Source: Strongyloides papillosus (lineage: Eukaryota; Nematoda; Chromadorea; Rhabditida; Strongyloididae). From it: DNA of 64,000 bases. Below the pieces are notes generated by a model that had not been told where the DNA came from, searched no databases, and saw nothing but the letters and a program-made list of their open reading frames with translations. Shown in pieces: positions 13,266-24,487 of the stretch. The translations under genes were made by a program, and so were the position numbers. Position 1 is the first letter of the stretch, and every line of letters starts with the position of its first letter. The stretch lies in assembly GCA_005656395.1 (NCBI GenBank), contig SRSI01000071.1, positions 496,001-560,000 on the forward strand, in the 5' to 3' direction.

Positions 13266-14635
13266 ATGTTATCTATGGAGATGAGAAGAGAAATTTATGA
13301 ATTAACAATTCAGGTAAATTTTGATAAATTTTAAAAATTATCTTTTTTTAATATATAATTCAATAAAAAATTTTTTATGCATATTTATAATTTCTTAATA
13401 TTTATTGTAGAATTATCGTATTGTTGTGCCAATTTTCCTTACAATGTGCATTATGGGAGTTTTGGCAAATGCTATAGTTATAATAGCATTAATAAAAACG
13501 AAAGTTAGAACACCAACAGTTACAATTATCTCCTCATTGTCATTCTCTGATATGTGGACATCAAGTGTTGTTGCAGCATCATTACTATACAATAGTTATA
13601 TTCCAATATTATATCCAAAATTTGAAACAAATCCATGTATCTCATTAACATTAGAGCTATTTAGAACCGGTGGTCTAATTACAGGAACATTACATTTACT
13701 TATCATTTCAATTCACCATTATATTGGAATTACAAAACCATACTATAAAAGAAACTACACAACAAAAAGTAAAATAATAATTATTTTTTTATTAATTGTA
13801 TAATTAATATATTTTTAGCTTTTATTGTTTGTACCCTCATATGGATTCTACCACCATTATTTTTGATAATACTAGCCTCCTCCTTCCAAAATCAAGGTTT
13901 TCGTGATTGCTGGGAATTTGATAATTTCTACCATACTCGTGTTTTTAGAGTCTCTGTCTCCAGTATTATTGTTATTATTTTCTTTATTATTATTTTTTGT
14001 TATGCAAGAATGGTAAGATATATAATTATTTTGGCTATTTTTCAAAATAAAAAGACAAAAAAGAAGCAAAATAATAATAATTGTCACTTTTAAGTAACTG
14101 TTAATTACTAATTTTTTTAATTTTAGATATATCTTCTTCGTTTGAAAAGAAAAAAATGGCAATCAAGATCTGCAAGTAATAAAACAAAAAATGATAATAA
14201 AACTGTTAACACAACTGTCTGGATATGCTTGTCATTTTTTATTGGATGGGCTCCAGCAACTTTACAATTTTCTATAACTTGTAGTACATGTGATTTAATG
14301 AGATATGAAACAATTCAAGGTTATAAATTAATATTTTATTTTAGTTGCCTACAGTTAACATTCCTCCTTGGTAAAACTCTCATGAATCCATTAATTTACT
14401 CACTGAGGATACCTGAAGTTGATAAGGAGTTAAGGAAAATGAATAATGGCGTAAAAAATTTTTTTGCAAATTTAAAAAGGTAAATCATTAATTGTGATTA
14501 TTTTTTTTCCATCTTTTAAAATTGTTTTCTAGAAGTGAAATTACAAACCAGCCTAAGTATAATATAAAAATAAATGAACATAACGATGGGCCAGCTTCAA
14601 AAACATTGATTAAGGAAAATGCAACGAGTATGTGA
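13266..14635 (+). CDS. Class A (rhodopsin-like) G-protein-coupled receptor, orphan
   Basis: Seven-transmembrane receptor of 351 residues. Exons 13266-13313, 13411-13768, 13819-14012, 14127-14479, 14533-14635 join in phase. The N-terminus before TM1 is very short (about 18 residues, MLSMEMRREIYELTIQ), with no signal peptide. TM1 carries GVLANA in place of the usual GN..V. A Cys near the top of TM3 (NPCISL) and one in the second extracellular loop (FRDCWEF) can form the standard disulfide. The TM3 end reads ISIHHYIGITKPYY where DRY is expected. The third intracellular loop is basic (LKRKKWQSRSASNK), TM6 has FFIGWAP, and TM7 ends with NPLIYSLR, the NPxxY motif. Intron 2 must be 13769-13818 (50 nt); a shorter 21-nt choice breaks the frame. 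The layout resembles amine- or neuropeptide-type receptors, but I cannot name a ligand or ortholog. Confidence 0.8.
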
Positions 14636-15469
14636 TTTTATAAAGAAATTGAAACTAACTTCTTTTCTTTAATAAAGAAAAAACATAATAACAAAAAAAA
14701 TCAGTTACACATTTTATTTACCAACTGTTAAATAAATTGAACAATATGAATTAGTCTTCAATAATTTTTTAATATTTTATTCTACTTCAAAAAAGACTTG
14801 CAAACAATCGTCACTAAAAATCTCAAAATTATTTTTATATCATATTTTATTCTGTGGAAATATAGCTACGTTTTTTAACTTTTACTATATATCTTATAAT
14901 TGTACCCCAGAAAATCTCTTTTACTATTTTTCTTAATTATCTAATTAAATTTAATTAAACTTTTTTTATTATTATATAAATATTAAAGATTCATTAAATT
15001 TTCTACGAAAAAGTCAAAGATACATAACTTATATAATAATTCTTGTTTGATAAAAATTAGAAGTCAAAGGATGATTATTACATCATATCTATTGATTTTC
15101 TTATTAAATCAAAGATTAAAAAATTTAAAAAGTAGTTTTATAAGCAATAATCAACTTTTGATCTTTTACTTTATGCACTTTATTATTAAAAATAATAAAA
15201 AATAAAATATTTTTTTATTAAGAGGAGAAAAAATTACTACTAACAAAATATGCATGTCACCAACATCATTTGATTATTTATTTATTTATTTTTCAATGTT
15301 ATCAAACGTTATTTAGTGGAATAACGTATTCTTTCATTTAAAAAAATTTATTTTTCAACAATTCACGTCGATACTTCAAGATAGGGTCAATTAAAAAGAC
15401 AAAAATATGACTGTATAGCTAAAATAGAGTATTACAAATATATATAAGTAAAATATAATATGTATGCGT

Positions 15470-15495
15470 GACACTTTACCAGCTGAGGTTGTGTC
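15470..15495. other. Small stem-loop in a GC-richer patch
   Basis: GACAC at 15470-15474 pairs with GTGTC at 15491-15495, and ACC (15478-15480) with GGT (15487-15489) around the loop AGCTGA. It sits in a locally GC-richer stretch. The function is unknown and the stem is short. Confidence 0.3.
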
Positions 15496-18400
15496 GTCAA
15501 AAGCCCATTTATAGAGAGCATATGAAATTTTGTAAAAATTGATTTCATTATCTTAGCATGTTGTGAGGTTAATTTACAATATATGTTATATCTCATTACC
15601 CTTATTGCAAATTGACATACAATTGTTGTTGCCTTCTTCTATTTTATAAATTATGTACTGTTATATTAATAAAAAATTTTAAACATTCTCATTATTTATA
15701 TTTTGTCAAAAAATTTCAACATCCCTCTTATATTATTTTTCTTATTTTAAAATATGTATATATTGCGTATGAAGAGAAGAGGGAGACGTTAAAAAATATA
15801 TAATTGATCTTTTAAATATTTATTATTTTAATTTAAAAGCATCATGAGAATTTTAAACATACTCTATTCATGCTTATTTCTTTAAAAAGTTATGAAGAAA
15901 AAGTTGAATACTATTACTTCCTTGTTAATTTTAATCAAATAAATATATTTGTAAATAAAATTTATTACTTAACATTTTTATTTTAATTTATAGGGTACTT
16001 AATGAAATCTTGTAGAATTGCATTTAGAATGTTTAATCATTTTTTAGAATGTTTAGTAATTAATCTATTTAAATCAAAGAATAAAAAAGACATATATATA
16101 AGAATACAAAGTATTATTGAATACATATTTGTCATTTTATTTGTTGATAAGTTTAGTAAAATTAAAACAGGTAAAAGATTAAAAATATACCTCTTTTTGT
16201 TTAGAGTAGTAAGATCAGTAGTGGGTATCATAGAAACAATATGATATTTAATGTATATTCCCTAATCTTTTTAATTTTTGATCTCTTCTATACTTAAGAC
16301 AAATTAAAAATTATATAGGAATTCTTTATTATTTTGGAATTATCTTGTTTTAAGTAAGTTAAAGAAGGAAGTAAAAATGTTATGTAGTGACATCCATGAA
16401 GACAATATAAAAATATGTCATTTCATCACATTTCTTTACTACACATTTTTGATAATTGCAAAATTAGAAATCTATTCATTATGCAACTGTTTTGTTTTTA
16501 AACACCTCTTTTAAAAAGTTTTTTTACATAATTTTTATGAGATTTTTTTTATTTATTCTTTTATTTAAAAATTAAAAAGAGCGAAGTAAAAAATCAATGA
16601 ATTTTTTGTTGACTTTATTTAAAATGGTGGCAAAAAGACAAATAGTAAGTATACATATTATTATATTGTCCTTCTATATTTCAAAAATTCGGAAAAATTT
16701 TTATTTGATATTTTGAATCTATATTTCAGGAACAAATAAATGTCACATTTTATCTAGAATTCATAACAAAAAATTATCTGTCATAATAATATTTAACATA
16801 GTTTAATTTTACAAAATGTTTATGAAACAAATTAACTCTATTTATATATATAAACGTGTTTGATATAGTAAAATTTTGAAATATACCAATTCTATACCCA
16901 TTTTTTGCATGAGACAATGTTAAAAAGTTTCTTTATTACATTTCTCATTCATATAATACAGTTTTATGTATATTTAAACTTATTTATATAAATAAAATGC
17001 ATTTATTTGTATAAAAAAATTTCAACAATTTTTGTTCTCATTATTTATTCTTAAAAATGTTTGATTTATCAATGAGAAGTTAAAGATGAGCATATTTAGT
17101 GAATTTACTTATCCTTTATTTAGTTTATGTATGATTACTTTTTAAAAAATCACCGAAATTTTTTTATGTAAGTAAATTTTACACGTTTTTCGTTTTTGAA
17201 TAGATTAAAAATTTTATAGTAATTTATGATGCTCAAAGTGAATGAATTGCTTTGTTTTATTAACCATTTTGCATGAATATATAATATTGTTTCTACATTC
17301 CCTATAATTTCATTCTGATATCTCATATTATAAAACATATTTTGCTAATTTATAACAACTCAAAAATAAAATATTATTTCTATTAATAAAAAATATGTGT
17401 CATTATTTATACAAATGTTAGTTGTTGTAAAAAATTTTTCTTCACACTTCTTAAAAAATTTAAGAATATCATTGACATTTAAATTTGACTTGAATTGTTG
17501 ATCAAATTATTTTTATCTTGATATATTTAAGATTTTTTATCTCAAATTACGGTATTTAAAAAGCCAATCTATTGATGACATACTAGAAAAAACTAAAAAA
17601 TACCTATACTTTAGTTCTTTTTATCATCATGTATGAACAGGCTTCTGGGAGAAAAAAAATGACATTATTAATACATAAAAAACACACATATATGTATAGT
17701 TATATCGAAAAAAATATTATTTTGTATTTTGACCAAACGAATTTTTATCTGTTACTATCAATTACATATCATTATATACTTTATGCATTTTTTTTACATA
17801 AATAATACTAGAATTTTGTGTTGGAAAAAAGTTTGCTTGGAGATTTTTTAACTAGAAACTATCATCAAATAACATGTAGATAGTCACAATAGATTACTTA
17901 GCTATTCTAGTGTTTCGCATTTTTAACTTTCTGTTTGTTAGTAATATTTTAAAACAAACAGACCCGTCAAATCGAAGAGATAATACTTTTTTTCCTAACT
18001 TACTATGAGGTAAAATTTTAGATGAAGAGCATTCCAATTCTTTCAATCAAATGACATTAAAGATATTCTATATCATTTGTAATTATTTAAAATTTTTCTT
18101 TTTGCCATTATTTTTGAGAATACATAATAAAAATGGAGAAATTATTTAAAACGAAATTGTCAATCATTAAAGTATCAAGACAATGCCTATAACTTTTAAA
18201 ATTATTAAAAAATATTTAAATAGTCTAATATATATTACACTTAAATAATCAATGAAGTTATATATTTGAATATTTTTTTTAATTATTATTATTTCTCAGT
18301 ACAATATCGTCTTTTTGTCTTTAAAAGTTGCAAACTTTACTTTGAACTACTGCTCTTTTAATTTGTAGGTATATCAGTTATTTATTAACATAAAAGTTAT

Positions 18401-20581
18401 CAGTATTAATGTATATATATTTATAGTACCTACAATCCTTAAAATTTGTCTAATAGATTATATTTTATTAATATATCACTTGATTAAAATGTTACAATAT
18501 AAAAATTTTAAGACAACCTTATTATCAATTATATTTCAAGAATTTAAAATTATACTTTATGTTGAAGTATTTTAATATATGTGTGTATTAAATGTGATTT
18601 TTTGTTTGAGATATTATAATGAATGGAAAGATTTTTATGATAGTATTTTAAGAGTACATACTTTCTCTTATTTTTTCTTCATATAAATTTTTAGTACTAA
18701 TAATTTAAACTTTTTGGTTGGATGAAATTGATCTTTTATTAATATTAAGATGATATGTATATATGTTCTTTATATTTTATTACTTCTTTTAACTTCCGTT
18801 TCACCAAAAACCTTAAATACAATTACAGGTGAAAAGTTTTAGTTAAAATATATAACGATGTTGAATATTTTGGGGCTTTACTTTAAGTGACGACACTATA
18901 TAGTTAGTAGTTTCCACTTATTACTTTAAATAACTTTTAAGCATTTCACTTTCTAATAATGCTTTTTCACGATTTTTATTTTACTCTCCTCTTGATAAGT
19001 TTTATCATTACGGCAAATCATTATTTTTAAAACATTTGCATATTATACTTTATAATAAAATAATAAATAATAATAACATAAAAATTTTTAAATCATTAGA
19101 AATGATGACGTTATACTTTGTAGTCCAAATATATATATATATATCCTTATCAAAATTTACATAAAAAAATGGAAAATCTTTTAACAATTCATTATTTTTC
19201 CCTTTATTTATATATTTTTAATTTACTAATATATTTATAATCTTTGGATTTAATATATAGATACAGGAATAGTAATAACTATTTATCAATCAAAATTATA
19301 AGAAATTAATTTTTAGTCTTCAGTTTTTTTTTGTTGATCTTGTTAATAACATTGGTTTGACTTGACTCTCCTACCAACAAACTTTTTATTGATAATTGAA
19401 ATTATTTTACTATATACTATAAATTAATGAATGAAAATATTATTACTACATTTTTACTTACCAACTCTTATTTATTGTCTATTATGCTTTTTTGTTATTG
19501 TAAAAAAAGAAAAAGGGAGAGAGTGAGGGAATGGTTGAATGACAACATTTAATTATGAGATAAATAAAAATATTTATGATAGGTTAATTAAAAAGTGGCA
19601 TAACGATAATAAAAAAATATTTAACTGTACTTTAACTTACACTTTAAATTTTTATTTTATATATTATTATAAACATTTGCTCTTTAACAAGTCATTTATA
19701 AAGAATAAAAAAATAATATTATTTTTAATAAAGATACTTGTACTGGTAGATAATATTTCTTTGTATATTATTTTTGAATATAATATTTTTATATGTGACG
19801 TGGTTACCGACCATGATGACCGTTAACATTTAATGAGAGAGACTATCTTTTTTAATTATCATTCGTTATTATTATTAAAAACTACTTATAAAATTTAATT
19901 TTTTCCTCTGTATTAATTAAATTTTACACACTTTGGAATATATTTAAAGTATACAATTGTTTGCAAAAATTTTTCTCGTGGTATAGTGTAATATTAAGTA
20001 TATTTTTATAATATTTTTAGTTATTTCAAAATATCATATCACCTGGAGGTTGTATAAATATTTAAGGTAATTAAAAAATTTTTTAACTGAAATATTATTT
20101 AGATATTATTTTGAAATTTTATTGTTTATAATTAATAGGGGTAGATCAATAAACATATATTAAATTTAATAGTTATATCAAGGACAATACTCATTCTTAA
20201 GAGTCAATAAACTAGACCATAATATATGGTCACAACAATTACTTATTCTAACATTTTAAAGATAGATCTTTCTCGTATTCTTAGAGGAAAGGAGATATTA
20301 AAAGATATATCTAAGAGATGTTGTTTATTAAGCGCGCAGTTTGTTTTATTCAACAGATAATGCATATTGGAACGTATACCTAGAATAGTTAAAGCTTTTT
20401 TTAGGAAGTTTGATATATACTATGTTTGCTTACATATTAAGATGTTATTTCAAACAAATAATCATTTTTATAACAACTTTTAGATGCTATACGTTTACTA
20501 ACCACCATAAGTGGCTATTTATAAAAAATTTTAACACTCATATCTTAATATATATACCTAATAACGTTTATAATAACTACT

Positions 20582-20596
20582 TTTTTTTATTTTTAG
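20582..20596 (+). other. Putative spliced-leader acceptor of the hnRNP-like gene
   Basis: A run of T with a single A ends in TTTTTAG at 20596, 30 nt before the ATG at 20627. No matching upstream coding exon exists, so trans-splicing is the simplest reading. Confidence 0.45.
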
Positions 20597-20626
20597 GAGT
20601 TAATATTTTGTTTAGAATATATAATT

Positions 20627-21743
20627 ATGTTTGCCAATTATCCACGCCAATCTCCAAATCCATCAAACTATTTTAGAGGATATCCATCTATGGGGTTTAA
20701 CATTAATGCTGCATCATTTATTCCACAAGGAACGATTTCTAACTCCCAATATTCTAATCAACCTGTTACATATTTGCAAAGTGAAGGTCCAGCTCAAATG
20801 CGTAAATTATTTATTGGTGGCCTTAATCACGAAACAACTGATGAACAGGTATGTGAAGTTATTTTTTTTATAACCAGCAAAAAAAAGAATAATATTTGTT
20901 TATACTAAACATATGTGTATATTTTATTAATAATATATTTTTAATTTCTTATTTTTTTTAGTTAAGAGAATATTATTCTCAATGGGGTAATGTGGTTGAT
21001 TGTATTGTTATTCGAGACCCAGCAACAAAACATTCTCGTGGATTTGGTTTTGTTACATATCAAACAATACAGATGGCAGAGATTGCAATGAATGAAAGAC
21101 CTCATACAATAAATGGAAAAGTTGTGGATCCTAAACGTGCTATTCCAAGGGAACAAATGTTACCATTAACATCAACTAATCCACCACACTTTTTAGAGTG
21201 TGCACCTTCTACGGGATGTAAAATAACAATTTCGGGTATGTAATATTTTGATGAATATATGTATATTAATAATCGTAATATATTTAGGTATTCATTGGGA
21301 TTTCCATACCGTTGATGGTATACGTACATATTTTGATAGATTCGGTGCTGTTGAACAAGTTGAGATACTTGGTAATCCTCGTGGTATGGGATTTGTTGTA
21401 TTTGAAGAGAAAGAAAGTGCAGATAAAGCATTAGAATATGAGGATGAACATATAATAAATGGTAAACGTGTCGAAATCAAGGTAGGTGTAAGCTCTCTTT
21501 CCAAGTCTTATCTTATTAATCTTTATGACAACAATTTTTAAGAGAGATGAGGATGATCCTGAGGCTACGCCTAAAACAAGTCCAACAAAACATGCGGTTA
21601 AACCAATTTTCCCAAATAATAAAAATTCGAAGAACATGACACATTCTAATAATAATAATGATATAAAAGATAGCAGTGATTATTCTGATGATTGTTCATC
21701 AGACAATACAATCTCAACATCTCATTCACAATCGACTCAGTAA
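20627..21743 (+). CDS. hnRNP A1-like RNA-binding protein with two RRMs
   Basis: Predicted nuclear/cytoplasmic RNA-binding protein of 296 residues. Exons 20627-20848, 20962-21235, 21288-21481, 21543-21743, all in phase. A Pro/Asn/Ser-rich N-terminal segment (1-57) precedes RRM1, with RNP2 LFIGGL at 61-66 and RNP1 RGFGFVTY at 100-107. The surrounding text (DPATKHSRGFGF, then RPHTINGKVVDPKRA) is the classic hnRNP A/B signature. RRM2 is more divergent: RNP2-like ITISGI at 162-167 and RNP1-like RGMGFVVF at 197-204. The C-terminus is short, polar and Asp/Ser/Asn-rich instead of the Gly-rich tail of hnRNP A1, which is odd for the family. It probably acts in splicing or mRNA fate, but targets cannot be read from sequence. 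It may be a lineage-specific paralog rather than the hrpa-1 ortholog. Confidence 0.85.
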
Positions 21744-22860
21744 AAAAAGACAAACTAGGAGCATTTCACTAATAACTAAAAAAACTATTGAGCATTTTTT
21801 CACAAATCTTGTGCCTACAAAATTTCAATTCATTTCTCTCTATCTCTATAATAATTCAAATGAACAAGTTATTATTACTATTTTTTATTTCAAAGTCAAA
21901 TCCAATTTTTTTTAATGAATCATCTGTGCATTTTTGGATCATAAAATTCTGAAACTTTCTTTAACCATGTGTACATGTATACTACTATCTAGACTATGCG
22001 GAAAAAACATTTCAACATATAAGGCAAGATAAAGGAAAAAAATTTGAAAATATTACTAAACTCAAAAAACTCTTAGGCTATCTAGATTTTTTTAATTTTT
22101 ATTGTTTACTCTATCATCAGGACAAATGCTAGAATATTATCACTGTTAATTTTTCTTTATTAAAATTATTATCTACTATTATTATAAAAAAAGTAATATG
22201 TTTGACTGTCAAAATTTAAAATAATTATAATTGTATGGACAATTATAGGAGTTTTTAATCAGGCATCTGTTGTCCTAATCATAAACATTAAAATGTAATC
22301 TTTTTTTTGTAAATGGCGGTGTCGCATGTTTATCATTTTTAATAAAATTTTTTTTAATATATAAATATTACTGATAAAGGAAAACAGATACCTTTTTTAT
22401 TTTTTCAATGAAATTTTTTTACATCTAAATTTCTTCTATAAATATGTGTATTGTAATTAATAAGCATTTTAGTAGTCACACTATCATATTGTTATCATTA
22501 ACATGTTTCCTTTACAGTTTTAATCTAATAAAATCTTTATATGATTAATCATTTTCTTAATCAAAAATGTCAAATGTATTATGAGTGTGTAAATAGTTAT
22601 TTGGATAATAAAGATAAAAAACATGATGTAAATTAATGATATTGTTTTCATACGTTATAAGATACTATTTAAAAGGACACATTTGCACATATCTTATATA
22701 AAATATGACATTGATAAAATTAATAAAATTATTTTATCAAAAAAAAAATAAAAAGTCGATTGTGTTAGACACTTAAATAATAGCAATCATTTTTGTTTAT
22801 AGCACTTCACTTTTTTTGTCTTTTTCTCTTTTATTTTATCATATTTGAATAAATATTTTT
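21744..22860. other. Intergenic; no gene seen
   Basis: About 1.1 kb of AT-rich DNA. The first few hundred bases are probably the 3' UTR of the hnRNP-like gene. Nothing else is supported. Confidence 0.5.
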
Positions 22861-22874
22861 ATTATTTTTATAAG
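22861..22874 (+). other. Putative spliced-leader acceptor abutting the ATG
   Basis: ATTATTTTTATAAG ends immediately before the ATG at 22875. The T-rich tract plus AG with zero UTR fits trans-splicing and supports this start over any upstream codon. Confidence 0.45.
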
Positions 22875-23835
22875 ATGAAATCGACTTATGAATTGAATGA
22901 GTATGATCGTGATCCTGAATTTAACCACTGCTATGAAAAGAATGGTTTTGCTGTTATTCAAAATTTTGCAACTGACAAAGAGTGTGATGAATTGAGGGAA
23001 GAAATGAGAAGAATTGTAAATGATATGAAGATTGATGAGCATCCCAAGTCAATCTTTACTACGACCGATAACGAGAAGGTAATATATTATTTATTATTAT
23101 TTTATTAAAAAAATATATATAATTTTATTTTGTTCTAGCATTTGTCGGATAAATATTTTATTGATAGTGTTGATAAAATAAGTTTTTTTCTTTGAGGAGG
23201 GTGCTTTTAATGAGAAGGGAGAGATGGTAGTTGATAAATTTACATCCCTTAATAAAGTTGGTCATGCTCTTCATGAAAAAAATGAGAAATTTAAGAAGTT
23301 TACCTTTTCTGAGAAGATTAAAAAAATTTGTAAAGTGATGAAGATGGTAAATCCAAGGATTATTCAGTCAATGTATATTTTTAAGAATCCAAAAGTCGGT
23401 GGTGTTGTTACTGAACACATTGATAGATCATATCTTCACACCAATGATGGTGAACAACTTCTTGGATTTTGGATTGCTTTGGAGGATGTAACCTTTGAGA
23501 ATGGTTGCCTTGATTTTTATCCATCCTCAAATAATGAAGTTAAAGTTACGTATCGTTTTAGTAGAGATTTATCAGATCCGGAGCAAAAATTAATACATGT
23601 TGGAAAAAAACCTGAATTTGATAAGGAATGTTTTACATATGCACCAGTCAAGAAAGGTTCATTGATTCTTATTCATGGTGATGTTGTTCATAAAAGTAAA
23701 CCAAATAAAAGTGAGATTAGTCGCAATGTATATGCATTCCATGTTGTTGATAGAAATAGAGATTTGGAATGGCCAAAAACTAATTGGATACAGGAAACTG
23801 ATGACTATAAATTTTCTAGTATTTATGAAAATTAG
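22875..23835 (+). CDS. Phytanoyl-CoA dioxygenase family protein (PHYHD1-like), with a one-base frame break
   Basis: Fe(II)/2-oxoglutarate-dependent oxygenase. Exon 1 is 22875-23078; exon 2 starts at 23139 and runs to the stop at 23833-23835. The intended length, allowing for the break, is about 299 residues, close to animal PHYHD1. The iron site is visible as H-I-D at about residues 161-163 and a distal His near 252 in VVHKSK, followed by an Arg (SEISR) that fits 2-oxoglutarate binding. Other family text: FGFWIALEDV-like core, ENGCLDF, LIHGDVVHKS. Exon 2 contains T7 at 23183-23189; reading straight through gives a TGA at 23193-23195, while removing one T restores the frame into the remaining 200+ residues, which are fully open and well conserved. 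So this is either a very young frameshift allele or an assembly error. The substrate is unknown; the human protein hydroxylase activity is uncoupled from phytanoyl-CoA. Confidence 0.85.
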
Positions 23836-24487
23836 AAAACATTTTTTTACCTTGTTTTTTAAATTTTTTTTTGTGAAGAGATAAATTTTTTTATTTTTAA
23901 TTTTTATAAATTATCGTAATTTTAGTATCATTATGTATAATTTCCTATTATTTATCTTATGAAAAGTAAATTTAAAATTCAAATTCTTTAGTTACTTTCA
24001 ATTAAAATTGATCTCCTTAAATAATTATTTTTATTATCTCTCATTACTAACAATCACTTCTAAAATTATCGTATATCTATCACGTTTAAATTATTTTTAT
24101 TCCTTTTTAAAAATATTAGGTCATAGGATATATATTATAAAATTTATACAATATACAGTTAGGGATATAAAATTTTTTATATTTGTACATTGATATTTAT
24201 TGTAATATAAATCAAAGAAATATAATTTCAGCCCCTGGAGCAATTACATAATAATAATTTAATAGTAAAAATGGTATATGATAAATTCAACCTCGATTTT
24301 TAATTTAAGAGAGAGAAAGAGAAGTGAAACAATCTTTAATTTTAAAATTTCTTTTTAAATAATAAGTCAAATTTTTGGAAGACAATTATTGATAAAACCA
24401 CACAAATAAGATTTTTAATTGGAGATTGTTTAATTTTATATATTTAAAAAGTATTTATTTTTGTTATACTATATATAAAGAATAATA
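23836..24487. other. Intergenic; no gene seen
   Basis: About 650 bp of AT-rich DNA between two plus-strand genes. The open frame at 24008-24193 has no motif and looks compositional. Confidence 0.5.

Larger units (their letters stand above)
14636..20626. other. 6.0-kb intergenic stretch; no gene seen
   Basis: AT-rich DNA without supported coding regions. Open frames at 15612-15803, 16002-16244, 19539-19826 and 20410-20676 look compositional (Phe/Ile/Tyr/Lys rich, no motifs). Two local features stand out: a GC-richer patch with a small imperfect stem-loop around 15465-15500, and a T-rich acceptor at 20582-20596 that belongs to the next gene. Confidence 0.55.

Noticed and set aside
13798..13818. 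A 21-nt intron in the class A GPCR
   Set aside because: Too short for a spliceosomal intron and it breaks the frame; the 50-nt intron 13769-13818 keeps it.
16002..16244. Overlapping sense and antisense open frames (80 and 64 codons)
   Set aside because: Both follow base composition; no family wording or flanking exons.
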